Part shown: positions 35,270-48,100 of the stretch, in pieces | How the letters are laid out: each line of letters starts with the position of its first letter | Position numbering within the stretch: the stretch's first letter is position 1 | Origin: Pezizomycotina sp. ARF18 | Taxonomy: Eukaryota > Ascomycota | Assembly (NCBI GenBank): GCA_002224055.1 | Contig: AZLU01000114.1 | Location: 1 to 64,000 of the forward strand | Direction: 5' to 3' | DNA: 64,000 nt | Made by a program: the position numbers and the translations under genes | Notes under the pieces: generated by a model | What the model saw: the letters and a program-made list of their open reading frames with translations, nothing else | Databases searched by the model: none | What the model was told of the DNA's origin: nothing

Positions 35270-38200
35270 TCAACCCTAAAACGAGCGTTAGCACACAGAA
35301 CATCCCAAAAGTCTTCAGTGAATAGAGAGAAGAGCTTACCCAAGTACCGCCACCACCACCCCTCCCCTGCCTCCTCTGCGAGGATAAGCGCCAGTCGTCG
35401 CCGTCGGAGAAGCGGTTGTACAGCGGCTGTATCTTCTCGTTCCTCTTCCGCTTGCTCAACCTGTCCGTCGGCGCGACCCTGAAGAACCGCGGCGCCGCGT
35501 CCACCAGCCACTTGGGTTCTATGCTCGTCGTCCAGTGCATGTACTCCTTCGTCGTTAATACTAGGGTGTGGTATATTACGTGCTCGGCTGGCTTTCCGAA
35601 GAGCGCGCTGCTGGGGTGGAGGTAGACGGGTGTTCCTTCCGTTAGGGTTTTGTAGCCCTCGGTGGGATCTTTACGCGCTGCGTGCTTGAAGAAGCCGGTA
35701 CAGAGTGCTTGCCGGACTTTCATCGTGTTGCGGCCGCAGGAGATTATTTTGTTGTTGTACCGTTCCATGATTGAGACTAGTTGTTGCCGGACGTCCTGCG
35801 CGCGGCGCATGGAGCGCGCTTGGATGAAGTTTTCGAAGCACCAGGGGTTTGAGAATTTGTTTTGCTTCCAGGAGTTGTACACGTTGAGTAAAGTAAGGTG
35901 ATCACCGTGCGGGTCGTGGAATTTAGCTTTCTTTTGGTCGCCTGTTGCTGTTTTTCTTTGGGGCGGTAAAAGACGGATTGCACGGATAACATCGCGACGA
36001 TGGTGAGCATTTCGTCGGAGCATGCCATTTCTACGGAGGCGATGAGGACTTTACTTAATGCCGGCTCCATGGGAAAGTCTGCCATCTTTCTGCCGAGACG
36101 GGTTAGTAGTCCTTCGTCGTCGAGCGCGCCGAGGCCGTATAATTCCTCCAAAGCGTTTAACATTGTATTCGTAGGCGGCGGGTCCATAAAGTCGAAGTGG
36201 AGGAGGTCGTTGATGCCCATCGCTTTCAGCATGAGGATGGTGTGCGAGAGGTTCTGCCGCTGGATTTCGGGGATTGAACTCGGCAGCATTTCGCTCTGGA
36301 AGGCGGATTCGGTATATAAACGGTAGCATTTACCGGGACCGGTACGGCCCGCACGACCGGCTCTTTGTTTAGCTTGGGCTTGAGAAATGGGCGTCACGAC
36401 TAAAGATCCATTCCGAGCTTCGGGTCGAAGGCGTTCTGCTTTACGAAGCCAGGATCGATGACGTAGTAAATCTGGTCGATCGTGATGGATGTTTCTGCGA
36501 TGTTGGTCGCGATGACGACTTTTCTGCTTCCCGGAGGCGCGGGTTCGAAAATCCTGCTCTGCATTTCTGATGGGAGTGCGGAGTAAACTGGTAAAATAAT
36601 GAGTTCGGGAACGCTGGGTCCTAGAGCTTTCATTCGCTCGTATAGGATCTCGCAAGCTGTGTCGATTTCCTCCTGACCTGTCAAGAAGAGTAGGATATCA
36701 CCGGGGGGTTCGGAGAGGTGGATCTGCATGACAGTGATGAGTGCGGCGTCGAGGTAATCGGATTCGGGCTCCTTCGTGTACATGATCTCGACGGGGAACG
36801 TACGACCCGGGATCGAAAAGATGGGACACTCGTTGAAGTAGTGCGAGAATTTCTCGGCGTCGAGGGTAGCGGAGGTGACGATGACTTTAAGGTCCGGTCG
36901 CCTCTTTAACGTCTTCTTCAGAAGGCCAAACAGCACGTCCGTCGCGATCGTCCTCTCGTGGGCTTCGTCCAACATGATAACGGAGTACCGCCTGATATCC
37001 GGATCGAGTAAAATCTCCCTCTGTAGCATACCGTCCGTCATATACTTTATCCTCGTCTCCGGACTAGTGCAGTCTTCGAAGCGGATCGTGTAGCCGACTT
37101 CCTGCCCAAGCTTACACCCTACTTCCTCCGCCACACGCTTTGCGACGGACATTGCCGCGACACGTCTCGGCTGCGTACAACCTATAATCCCTTTGTTCGC
37201 AAAGCCCGCCTCGGCGAGGTACTGCGTCATCTGCGTCGTTTTACCGGAACCGGTATCGCCGACGACGATGAGGATCTGGTTCTCGCGGACGGCGTGGACG
37301 ATCTGCTCGCGGAACTTGAACACGGGGAGCTGCTCTCTCTGCTCCTTGATCGTTAAGGAAGTCCGTTTACCGTAGCTTTCGTTCTTGCTGAACGTCGCCT
37401 TCTTCCATTCGGGCAGGTCGGCGTTGCCGCGGTTCATCTGCGAGCTCCGTAGATCGGTAGCGAATACTTTGTCCGTGGCCATGGGATCGTTCCACTGCGC
37501 GTTCAGATCGATGTTCTGCGCGGCTTCCGCGGCGGCATCCTGTTGTTGCTGCTGCCTCAGTTCGCGGCGCTCTCTCGCCAGGGAAGTTCCAGACATCGCA
37601 GCCCTGTTCATGGATCCATCTGGGGCTTTGACTACACGGATCGGAGATAGTTCCAGCGACTGCCTCGTCTGACCAGCTAGGAAAGGCGGCTCATCCTCGC
37701 GCACTTCGATATCCACGTCCTCCTCTTCAACGAACTCCTCGCCGTTGAGCGTGGCGTTGTACTCCTCGTCGATGTCGGGGTAATCCGACGCGGGTATCGC
37801 GCCGGAAGCAATCAACTGCTTGATCTCCCACCTTTCAGGCGACGTCAAGCGCTTGCGGTGCTTTGGCTTGACCTCGTCCGCGTCTTCAAACACGGGTACC
37901 TCGTCGTTGTTGAGGTTGCCGTACCTGGACGATCTCGATTCCAGCTTGGCCGTGTTCGCTCCCGTGCCGACTGTCCTCTCCGGCATCATGTCACGTCCCG
38001 TATCTTGGTCCACGTCCTTCATCGATAACCCGATACGGGTTCCCTCCACGGATACGACTTTAACTTTGACGCGCTGACCTTTTGATAGGAGATCTGATGG
38101 GTGGTTTACTCGCCCGCGGTCTTGGATCGCAGATACGTGGACTAAACCATCGACTTTGCCTTTTACACCAGAGAGGCTGACGAAGGCTCCAAACTCCTTC

Positions 38201-39092
38201 AGACCGACTATCGTGCCGTCATATATCTTGTGCAGGATAGGTGAGTCATCCTGGTTACGAGCAGGTGGTCTGCGGAATTCGTCATCGCTGTCGGAGCCTC
38301 TACGGCGTCGATCGCGGTTTCTGTCACGATTCCGATCCCGCAAGGAGGACTCATGTTACCATTCCTACCACGCTTTCCATCCTTATCCTTATCCCTTCTC
38401 CGCGGACTACGGCTCCTGCTTCGGCTCCTACTCCGACTCCGGCTCCAAGACCGATCCCTATTCCTCCGCCTCTCCTTCTTCCTCTCGTCGCGGGACGGAC
38501 TAGGGATCTAGACCTCTTCCTCGAGCTAGAAGCTTTATCCTCCTTCTCCTTCCTCGCCTTCGGCGCAAAACTCTCCAGTAGCGCCAGCGTGTCATCGATG
38601 GCATCCTTCCACCTTTTTCTTCGTTGTCGCCGTTCGCACCGTCGTACTCTTCCTTCCACCGGTTCTCATCGTCGTCCTTTAGCGAAAGCCCCTTGAAAAC
38701 TCGACTCTTCGTATCTAGGTCGTCGAAGTGACCGCTCGCCTTGTCGTTGTTGCTACCGCCGGCGGATTTCTTGTTGGATGATTTGTGCTTTGGGTGCATC
38801 GTTAGGATTAACCGGTCGATGGATTCGGCGAGGGAACTGGGGAAGTCGCCCGCCATCGCGGAGAGCTTCGTCTTGAACTCATCGAGGGAGGAGGATTGGT
38901 CGTGCACGCTGATTATGAATTCGGCGAGGGTTTTGTCGTTTCTGCGAAGGGTAGGTCAGCGGCGACACAAAGAAAGAAAAAAGATGGAAGACGCGAAGGA
39001 TACTAGTGAACTTACATTCCCAAGTGATTCGTCAGTTCTGTCGTGATCTTTGATATGAGGGAGAGAACCTCCAAGCTCTGGAGATCATCCAT
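35270..39092 (-). CDS. PRP22: Pre-mRNA splicing DEAH-box helicase PRP22 (DHX8)
   Basis: Releases spliced mRNA from the spliceosome and proofreads exon ligation. Start [15 protein letters not shown] at 39092, with an intron around 38941-39015. Then a helical N-terminal domain, an RS/RD-rich region, the S1 RNA-binding domain ([32 protein letters not shown]; 38.25-38.03 kb), Walker [84 protein letters not shown] and motif [17 protein letters not shown]. The C-terminal domain ends [10 protein letters not shown] final 6-nt exon (35270-35275) spliced after 35340 adds Gly and the stop. Frame breaks near 36402 and 35940, and probably in the RS region near 38350-38500. About 1,200 aa. Confidence 0.93.
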
Positions 39093-39434
39093 GGTGGAAA
39101 AGGCGCGTATGAAGATGGATGATGTTTACGGATCGATTCGAGATGGAAGATGAATGAATGAATGTTCTCGGAGGTTTAAACAAAAGATGGTGGTTTAATA
39201 ATTTTTTCTTCCCCTTCAGAAATTTTTTTTTTAGTGACTCTGCGGCTCAGATCGTTCCAGGGGGCTCGATTTCGGTATGTCTTGGCACTTTTCTATTTTA
39301 GACTACGTAACAGTTTCAGATCCAACCGAAGCTTCAAAAGGCCAAGTTTCTCTAGTCAGCGGTTCTTGACATAGAATCGACGTCGACACTACTTGTTAGC
39401 TTTCATTGGCTTTCATTTCTCCGGATTCTAAGCC
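39093..39434. promoter_or_regulatory. Divergent promoter region PRP22/SDR
   Basis: 342 bp separate the two outward-pointing start codons, so both promoters must lie here. T-rich runs at 39199-39232; no specific site is recognised. Confidence 0.5.
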
Positions 39435-40840
39435 ATGCCAATCCCTCTAGTTGGCACGGTCCTCCAAGATGGCCTCTCCGCGGTTCCCCACGCCGAGCTG
39501 GTGCTGTACCGGATCCTTCCGTGGGCGACCATCCTGTACGTACTCCGCTGGTTCTTCGGAGGCACCAAGAACAACGTCGACAGATTGATGCCCGGCAGGG
39601 TAGTTTTGATGACGGTAAAAATCTACTTCTCTACATTCTCATTCTACTTTTTCTTTCCGATTGTGCAACAGCTGAAGCTAATTTCAATCCTTCTGTTTCT
39701 ACCAGGGAGGAACATCCGGCGTCGGCGAAATAATAGCGCACGACCTCGCCGCAAAGGGCGCGCAGCTGATCCTCCTCGTCCGCTCCATCCACGACTCCTG
39801 GACCGTAGACTACGTCAACGACCTCCGCGAGAAGTACGACAACCAGCTCATCTACGCCGAAGAGTGCGACCTCTCATCCCTCCACAGCGTCCGCGTGTTC
39901 GCTACTAAATGGCTCGACAACGCTCCGCCGCGGCGGTTAGACGCTGTAGTACTCGCCGCGGGTGTTATGGCGCCGCCGTTCACGCCGCGGACGTTAACGA
40001 AGGATGGCGTGGAGGCGCACTGGGGGATTAATTATTTAGCGAATTACCATCTACTTACGTTACTCGCTCCGGCGCTTAAAGTACAGCCGCCGGATAGGGA
40101 TGTTCGGGTGTTAGTGGCTACGTGCGCGTCTTACATGCTCGGAGCGCTGGACCTTAACGATCCGCAGTTCATCGGTAGGGGTACCCCTCCGGCCGTCCGT
40201 GGCAGGCGTACGGCGCCTCGAAACTAGCTCTCATGGCGTTCGTGCGGGAATTTCAAAACCACTTGAACGCCTACCAGCGGCCGGACAAAGCCCCCATGAA
40301 CGCTCGTGTGTACTGCGTCGACCCCGGGTGGATGAGGAGCCCCGGAACGAGGAGATGGATATCGTTCGGAGGATATTGGGACTGTTGGCGTATTTGGTTA
40401 CGTGGCCGCTGTGGTTTTTGGTGCTGAAGAATACGGAGGAAGGCGCGCAGACGTTCTTTCATGGGTTGTATGCGCCGGATTACGCGAAGGGCAGCGGAGG
40501 GGATTTGTTGAGGAGTGCCAGGTTGGAAAGTAAGAGAAATTTTCCTAAGTATACGAAGATGAGGCAGAGCTAATAGGTTCCTTACAGTTACCGCCACCCC
40601 GGCCTCGCTGATCCAAACCTCGGACCGCAGCTGTACGAAGTCTCAAGAGCGCTCGTAGAAGAGATCGAAAAGAAAGCAGCCGTCGAAAGAGCAAGCAAAA
40701 AGGCAAAGGAGAAGAAGCCAGGCGAAACTAACGAAAAGGGCACGAAACCACCACCAAAGGAGTCAACGACTACGGCTACAGACACGCCTAAGAAATCAAA
40801 AGCTGGGAATAGGAACAAAAAAGTTTCATTTATGGAATAA
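39435..40840 (+). CDS. Membrane-associated short-chain dehydrogenase/reductase (Env9-like)
   Basis: NAD(P)-dependent reductase of the fungal Env9-like SDR group, some of which act at lipid droplets. Exon 1 encodes a hydrophobic N-terminus (MPIPLVGTVLQ, ILPWATILYVLRWFFGG). The intron is about 39616-39705. The cofactor motif TGGTSGVGEIIAHDLAAKGA follows, then the NAG-like AVVLAAGVMAPPF, WGINYLANYHLLTLL, and the catalytic YxxxK as YGASKLALMAF (about 40208-40240). After GLLAYLVTWPLWFLVL comes TFFHGLYAPDY, then a short intron near 40530-40590 and a Lys-rich tail ending KKVSFME. Frame breaks near 40180 and 40371, each explained by one missing G. The substrate is unknown. Confidence 0.85.
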
Positions 40841-41017
40841 TGATATATTGATTTGTGTTTCCTCTTTATGTTTTCTCTCCTATATTATGAATCCCTTCTA
40901 TTTCCCACCAAAAAATGCATAGCGCTGTGCGTTTATTTACTCCAGAAAATCATATGCATCCGTATATAATATATGTGTTTTACGCCGACAGCATCCCAAA
41001 ATTCATAGAGTTTACCA

Positions 41018-41778
41018 TCATGATATCATATATTTATCGTTTCCCAAGACGGATTTGAGCATAGCTTCAGCTTTAGTATCCCTCTTGACATCGTCCTTGT
41101 GGAACGTCATCGACTCGAATATCCTCATAGAATCTAACCGTAAAAATTGCAAAATTCATCAGTATAAATTCTCCACCTTCATAGCTTCATTGCAAGCCTT
41201 GATGGAAGGAAAAGAGAAAACTTACTAGCATGGTTCTTCGCAAACTCAATCCTAACACGCCCACCATGTTTCCCTTACACTCAGCAACGCACTTCTCCAG
41301 CAGATCCCTCCCCAACCCGCGCCTCCTATACCGCATCATAACGCTCCACGCCACGATCCTCACTTCATCCCTACCCACAACATCCCACACAATAACACCG
41401 ACTACGTTCCCACCAAACTTGGCTACTATTCCATCGCGTTTACTCCCTGATCCCACCACGTCAATCCCATACTACGTACCCGTCCGGCTTCATCTAAATA
41501 CCGTTCACCCATCCGTTTCGCCATCGTCAATGCTGCGATCGCGAATCCGCATGTTACCATTAGGAGTGTTGGGAGGGATTGCGTGCCGCGGTAGAACTGC
41601 TGGGAGACGAGGTAGACTGTTAGGAGGTAGGGGATCAGGAGGAAGGGATGGAGCGTTAGGCGGTGGATGAAGATTTGACGCTGTTGGCGATTGAGGAGGC
41701 GATGAGGGTTAGGGCGGAGATACGCTCGGAGGCGGTGGGGCGGTGGAAGGAGAGAGGCGGTGGGGGTTCGGAGGGCAT
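41018..41778 (-). CDS. GNAT-family N-acetyltransferase with N-terminal membrane hairpin
   Basis: Start MPSEPPPPLSFHRPT at 41778, then a hydrophobic pair of helices (LTLHPFLLIPYLLTVYLVSQ and LPTLLMVTCGFAIAALTM), then AKRMGERYLDE. The catalytic domain carries FGGNVVGVIVWDVVG and VRIVAWSVMMRYRRRGLGRD with the RRxGxG acetyl-CoA loop, and LLEKCVAECKGNMVGVLG. An intron (about 41135-41225) precedes the last exon ending DSMRIFESMTFHKDD...DKYMIS, stop at 41018-41020. A membrane anchor fused to GNAT occurs in several uncharacterised fungal families. The substrate is unknown. Two or more frame breaks in the hydrophobic part. Convergent with the SDR gene, 177 bp apart. Confidence 0.7.
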
Positions 41779-42476
41779 TGTTGCCGTTGGTGTTGGTGGG
41801 GCTGGAGATGGCGGAGCTTGGATGGGGAAGGAGTGGAAGCTCTGCGGGAGATCGTTAGCTATTTGGTTTTTGGTCTAATGGAAGTGTATAATAGTTAATG
41901 TGGGCAGAAAAGGATTGTTTTTGTTGGTGGACATACGCTGGTAATGGGTGCTATACGACGCGTGATCAGGCGTTTGCTGCTGTTCGGTGAGTGATTGTGG
42001 TGGAGTTTGGAGATCATCGCGGTGTTCTTTCTCGTTCCCTCCTGTCTTTCTTTGTGTGCGAGAAAAAGCTAATAGTAAGATTCTTTGTGCGGCTATTTAA
42101 AATGCCGGGGAGCTCTTTTAAAAATTCTCTTGTTTTTTTTTGTCACGAATTCAAAAGTTCTCTCTTAGCTTATTTATAATTTTTGTATATTTGATCAACG
42201 CATCTCGAACGACTCATCCTCCTCAACATCTCCAACCTCCTTTCTTTTATATCTCAACATCTCCATTGCGTTGCTCACTTTCTTACAGCCTCAGATTTCT
42301 ATAATTGGCTAACCCACTTACTCTACCTGCAACGCGAAGAGGTATTACCCGGGTTAGTGGGGTGAAAGCAGCTTTCCAGGATACGGCAGATTCGGGGTTG
42401 GGTAGTCTCTACGACAACCAAAAGGCAGGAACAACCCAAAAGACACCTGGGCACCAATTAAAAAAATAATTTTAAC
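41779..42476. promoter_or_regulatory. Divergent upstream region GNAT/WRAP53
   Basis: About 700 bp between two divergent starts. T-rich at 42080-42190. No gene is recognised. Confidence 0.5.
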
Positions 42477-44124
42477 ATGCCATTACCGAGCTCCTCCGTT
42501 CCTCCGAACCTTCTGGCGTCGACATTGGACACCTACCAGAGCTCGATCGAACAATCACACGATAGGGAAGAAGAAAGTTTAAGCGGCAGCAGCAGTAGCT
42601 TGGGGAAGCTGCTGGGAATGGGTTGAGTTACCGTTCGCAGACTAACGCGGGGAGGAACCCGGGTGAAAGCAATTCGTTCAGAAGCGCCGAGTGGTATGTT
42701 TCATCTGTCCATTTTTTTTTTTACTATTGTTTTATCTTCTGTCTCCGAGAGAACAAAGAGAAAAGCGAATGGAAATGGAAATAGGCTAATCACAGCGAAA
42801 TTCTACCGGAAGAAAATCTCAACAGGACGCCGGACGGAACATGTCTCGTTACGAACAGCGAGGATAATTGCCTTAGGACGTTCATCGTGTATGTCAAAAT
42901 AGCTCTACGATCTCCAATCTCAAAAAACGCAATTGTTCACTAACGAGATCGCATCTCTGGCTTACCTTTTTTTTTTTTTTTTTTTTTTTGGTTTAGTCCA
43001 CCAGATCTTCTCGAACCCCGCGATGCCCCGCTCGCGCTAAAACCATACTGCATCACGCCACACCCATCCACGATCTACTGCCACGCCGTGTACCCGTTCT
43101 TCAAGCTCGACGAACCCTCGACGTGCTACTCCCTCGTCTCGACGAAGAACCACCCGCTGCAGCTGCGGTCCTTACTCGCGTCCACGATCGCAGCGTCGTA
43201 CCCGCTCATCCACAACGAGACGGAAAAGTACCTCACGCCGTCATCGCTCGTGTGGGCGGAAGACGGGATTAGGTTCTACGCGGGTACGGATTCGCTGGTC
43301 TCGGTGTTTGACAGCTCGCGGTACGGTTCTGCTCCGGTGCGGAGTCTCGAGACGGGGTCGAAGAAGCGCAGGGCCGCATCGGGCGAAAGAGAGCGGGCAA
43401 TTCTGGCGAATTTGGCAGCAGGGCGAGGGGGATTGTGAGCGCGCTGGACGTGTACGGCGGCATTCTGGCGCTGGGGACGTACACGCGGTGGGTATCACTC
43501 TACGACGAGGAGCGCAGTGGCGAGGTCGTCGACTCGTTCAACCTCAAGGAAACGGATAGGAACAGAGAATCCAGGTGGGAAGGGAAGGGTATCACAAACG
43601 TCAGGTGGGATAGATCTAGAACGTACCTGTACATCTCTGAACGGCGGTGTAATGTCGTCAGGATCTACGACGTAAGGAAACCGGGGCAGATTTGCGGGTA
43701 TTTGGTATCGGCTGCGTCTTCTCCAGAATCGAACCAGAAGTTTGGCTTTGACATTGGGAGCGTACCGGCGTGGGCGGAGCATCCGATTGTCGTCAGCGGT
43801 TCAGCGAAGGGTGTCGTTGATGTGTGGACGCACGAGCAGGAGGAGCCCGACCCGTACGGGAGGGATCTCGAACAGGAAGAAAGGTCGGAGGACAGAGTAA
43901 CCAAACCAATTCAACCATCGGAGGGTGGCAGGCGCATTCAGATCCCGTCACGTCTGCCGCGATCCACCCGACGGGTTGCGTGGTGGCTACGTGTTCGGGG
44001 AGAGGAAGTTGAAATTGTTCAGGATGATGCATCTGACACGAGCAGGGTTGACGGCGGTGATGACGATGGTAAAGAAAAAGACTCCGCCGTATGGGATAAC
44101 AGTCTAAAGATCTGGTCAATATGA
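42477..44124 (+). CDS. WD40-repeat protein, WRAP53/TCAB1-like
   Basis: The animal homologue brings telomerase RNA and scaRNAs to Cajal bodies through the CAB box; fungal members are less studied. Exons: 42477-42693, 42826-42888, 42997 onward. The joined reading ...AEW-TPDGTCLVTNSEDNCLRTF-IVPPDLLEP is the family's first blade. Then TIYCHAVYPFFKLDEPSTCY, STKNHPLQLRSLLA, YLTPSSLVWAEDGIRFYAGT, ALDVYGGILALGTYTRWVSL, ITNVRWDRSRTYLYISERRC, IGSVPAWAEHPIVVSGSAKG, WQAHSDPVTSAAIHPTGCVV and a final DNSLKIWSI. Intron 2 contains T23 directly before its acceptor. Frame breaks near 43430, 43860-43920 and 44000. Fungal Swt21-type proteins share this fold, so exact orthology is uncertain. Confidence 0.82.
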
Positions 44125-45077
44125 AGAAAACTTTGCTTCGCGATTTTGCTAAAGGGTGAAGAAGAGTTTCGTTTGCTGTACAGTGTTAATAATTCCCTTG
44201 TGAGATTCGTAAATTGCCCCTCATTTATTCCAAGGGGATTTTTTCTTCCACGCCATATTTTGGGAATAGAAGATTTCCTTTTTCCGTGTGGTCCCCCTCG
44301 TATCACTTACGAGCCGCATGTCGCAGAAAAGAGTTTACCGAATTAGCGCGTTCTCTTTTCTTCTTTCCCTCCTCCAAAAAACCTCCTGACCACATACAAT
44401 AATAACAAAAAATTTTTTTCATTGTTCTTTTTCTTGGTCGCCAACAACCCGACGGGAACAAAAATACCCGACATTTCCGTCACGTTTCCATCACGACTCC
44501 ATCCACGGTTGCAGTGATCCATCACTGTTTGGCTCCTTTCTGATGTATAGAACCGCCGGCGTTTAGTTGCGTGGGATTATTTTAACAATAGAAGCGGTAA
44601 AAGGCGTCTTTGTGTCGACTTATTTTGGTTTCTTCCATTCCAGCGTATGTAACGACACCTGAGGCCACCAAAAGAGAGGATAGGATTATTGGTCGCGGAG
44701 GGATGATAGAGTCTTCGTAAACGAATACAGGAGTAGTAATCGCGGCTTGCTGAAAAGTTGAGAAGAAAATACTGTGTAGTGAAAGACCAGGTTACTAAAA
44801 AATTAAATAATAATAATAATGATCATAATAATAATATTTTCTAGATTTCGAGATTTTCATAAAAACCCCCCATTAGCCACCGTCATTCCACTTCAACAAC
44901 CAAAATCTTCGCATTTTTACGAATAAAAATAAACACCGTACTTCGAAAAAAAAAAGGAACAACAACGAGGCCGTACACCGCTTTTAATAGAGATATTTGA
45001 ACGACAACTGAGAAGGGAAAAAAGGGCGTTTTACCTGGGGGAGACCGTTTCGGCCACGACAAGCGGCGCGAAACTTG
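44125..45077. other. Intergenic region upstream of SCC2
   Basis: AT-rich, with an (AAT)n-like patch around 44803-44838. No gene is supported. Confidence 0.6.

Positions 45078-45110
<33 letters not shown>
45078..45110 (+). promoter_or_regulatory. A33 tract ending 8 nt before the SCC2 start codon
   Basis: Thirty-three consecutive A, then CCAACGCC and the ATG at 45119. If transcription begins upstream, the mRNA would carry a poly(A) leader; if not, it is a nucleosome-excluding dA:dT element at the start site. The sequence cannot separate these. Confidence 0.6.
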
Positions 45111-45112
<2 letters not shown>

Positions 45113-45118
45113 AACGCC

Positions 45119-48100
45119 ATGGATCCAAATATACCGTATCAGCAATCCTTCCAGGTCCAGGTGCACCAGCAGACCCCTCGGAAGGGTAGTGGCGCTACTT
45201 TCGCGCAGCTTCCGGCTCCGAGCCCGAGAGTACAGCACACACAATCGACCAGCATGCAGTCGATACAGCAGCTACGGCAGCAGGTGCTGGCCGAGGAGCG
45301 TGAATGGATAGAGGCGCCACTCGACGTGGAGGATGCGCTGCAGTTTTCGCCTTTGAGTTCGATAGTGCCATCTAGAGAAAGTAAGGACGGTCTTCTTTTT
45401 CGAATTACGGATAGGAAGAAAACATTTTGGAACCCTTTTATTTCTTCTTCTTCTCTTGCTATTTGTTTTATTTTTATTTTTAGAGGCTTTTTTTTGCTAT
45501 TTATGTGGGAAAAATAGGCTTTTTTCACGTTAATAGTGAGCGTCGACTGCTATTTTCAGTTTATTTTATTTTGTTCACATTTTTATAGCAGCTCTCTCTC
45601 TCTCCCTCTCTCTTTTTTTCCCTTTTTATATATATATATAAACAACTCTACCATATAACCTCTGACGATGGGAAACTTTTTTCAACTAACATATAACGCT
45701 TGTTTCTTTTCTCACTTCTCCTCGCCGTGATCAGCTTCCGTCATCATCCCACTTCCTACGATAAACACCACCGGACAGATACCTATCCAGGAACAAATAG
45801 GCAAGAACCTCTTAGATAATCTCAGTCGCGAGGCTGCTCGAGATGCCAATTCGCAAACCGTCGCGCAGGCCCTACAGGAAGTATCCGGATATTTGAAGAG
45901 TCACCAAGGAAAGAAGTAGTACGTTACGAACCCTGCCAACCAGACTGGCGAGACGTCATTTTGTTCTGCTTCTTTGCGCCTTTTGCCTCATCCTCCCATG
46001 TCACCAAAATTCTGTCAACTTTGCGTTCGGTATTGTGGTGTTTTCGTTTAACTTGCTGTTGCCATTGTTGTTTGCTTCTTCAAGCTAATATTACGCTAAC
46101 TTGCATCTTCTGCAAACTGAACAGCAAATTTAAGCACCCACCCGTCCTCGATCCCTCACTAGCGCCTCCATCAAACGACAATTTGGACATACCAGCTAGC
46201 ATCGACGACCTAATAAGAACATCCAAGCTGGGCCAATTCGAAGGCCTGCTGCTAAAAGCTCACTATCAACAGACATCCGCATCACGCCAAGGTTCAGAAG
46301 GTATTGCAACCTTATCTTTCTTTACAGCAGTGTTGCAACTCTATACTTAATCCCTCTGTTTTTCTCTCTTTCTAATACTTTCTCCAGACGTAGAAATGGT
46401 GAAAAAGCAGAAAAGCCGGCGCAGGTCAAGTTTAAAAACGGTCGACCCTCGCAACCTTCAGGCCGCCACGCCCATAAGCCCAACACTCCCCATCAGCCTT
46501 GCAAGTCCTTATCTTTCCACTACACCTGCACCTGGACCATCATCCGCGCCACCCCATATCCCGTTACTCCTCAGACCGCTACCCCTCAGCCCGGGCCAAG
46601 CTTTTCTATATACGTTCCCAATCGACACTGGCTTTCGTTAATCCCCCTCAGTTACAGCCGCTGAACCCGCACCCTTCACGACGTGCTTCCAATCACAACC
46701 ACAACAATCCCCTTCGACAGCTCGTCCCCCTTCCTCAAATGCTGTTTACTCTCCTGGTGGTACTCGAACAATGCAATCTGTGGTGATAGCATCGCCTCCA
46801 GCTTTCGATCGAGCCACGTATAGCAGTCACCCGGACGTTGACCAGCACGTCATGGCAGGAAGGGGAACGGGCATAAGGAAGCGCAAGCGAGCTGCGGATG
46901 ATGACGACGAGGAAGGAATGGTTACTGGCGTCGATTACAGGGCCAAAGCTCAGGCTGCTTTTAACAGTCTACAAAATCTCATGGCGAATATATTCAACGC
47001 CGAGGATAATATGCAGGCCGATACGTCAGAACGCATAACAACGAAAGCGACGAACTTGTTTCTTCAACTTCTTACGATTCCGACAGTTCCTACGGGCCGT
47101 CACTAACCCTTGCAACCCAGGTGAAGCTCGACAGCGCACTTCAAAAAGTCATTGCGGCTGGGAATTTCACCTATTGCCCGTGGACGACCTCGCTAGGTTG
47201 CAGAAGATCTGCGAGAACACCTTGAAAGCCGCAGAAGACGTTGAGATTAAGTTTTCGAACGAGTTAGTCGAAGGTGATAGTTCTAGCTGGGACTCATGGC
47301 TTGGTCGCGTTAGCATGGTTGATAACGCCCTCAGGACATCTATGACATGCCTGAGGATAATGACCGGTGGTCGTGCAGAGAAGCAACTATACTCCGAAGA
47401 CCTACTTCAATCCATACTCAACATCATAAAAACGCTTCTGGATAGTTGCATAAACCAACTTGTTGAAACAAGACCTAGTTTCAATCAGCAGCTATTCAAG
47501 ACGGCACTTCAGCACAGGAAACTCCTCAATGGTGTCCTGCACGAAATAGTACTGATTTTCCACCTCATTGCCCGCTTTATAAATGCGGAAGAAGTTACAG
47601 ATGACTTTATCACGAAAATGGAATACATCTGCGTTGGAATAATATTCATCGAGAACGCGTCTTCCGAGAAGGATTCCGTGTTTGGTATTCAAAAGGTGGA
47701 AAATCTGCGCGCTGCAGCCATGGACGTCCTCGCCATTATTTTTGCGAAATATTCCGATCAGCAAAAGTTTATATTTGACGAATTATTATCAAACCTTGAG
47801 AAGCTACCTACTTCCAAAAGCGGTGCCAAGAACTTCAAGCTTGCGAGCGGAGGAGATATACAGCTCATTACGGCGTTGATTCTTATTCTTATCCAACCTC
47901 AGGCACGTGCCGTTCAGAAACCAAGAAGGGCGAGAACTACCGACATTGAACGCTGAAGCCAGTAGACCTGATATGAGCCCTTCGGCGTCGCAATCGCAAA
48001 ACGCTGACGCGGATGGCAACTCTGAGGACCCGGAGAAGAACCCAATCGGTGTTATGAATGGTCTGGATAGTGTCGTGACGAAGCTTGCGGACACTGCAGG

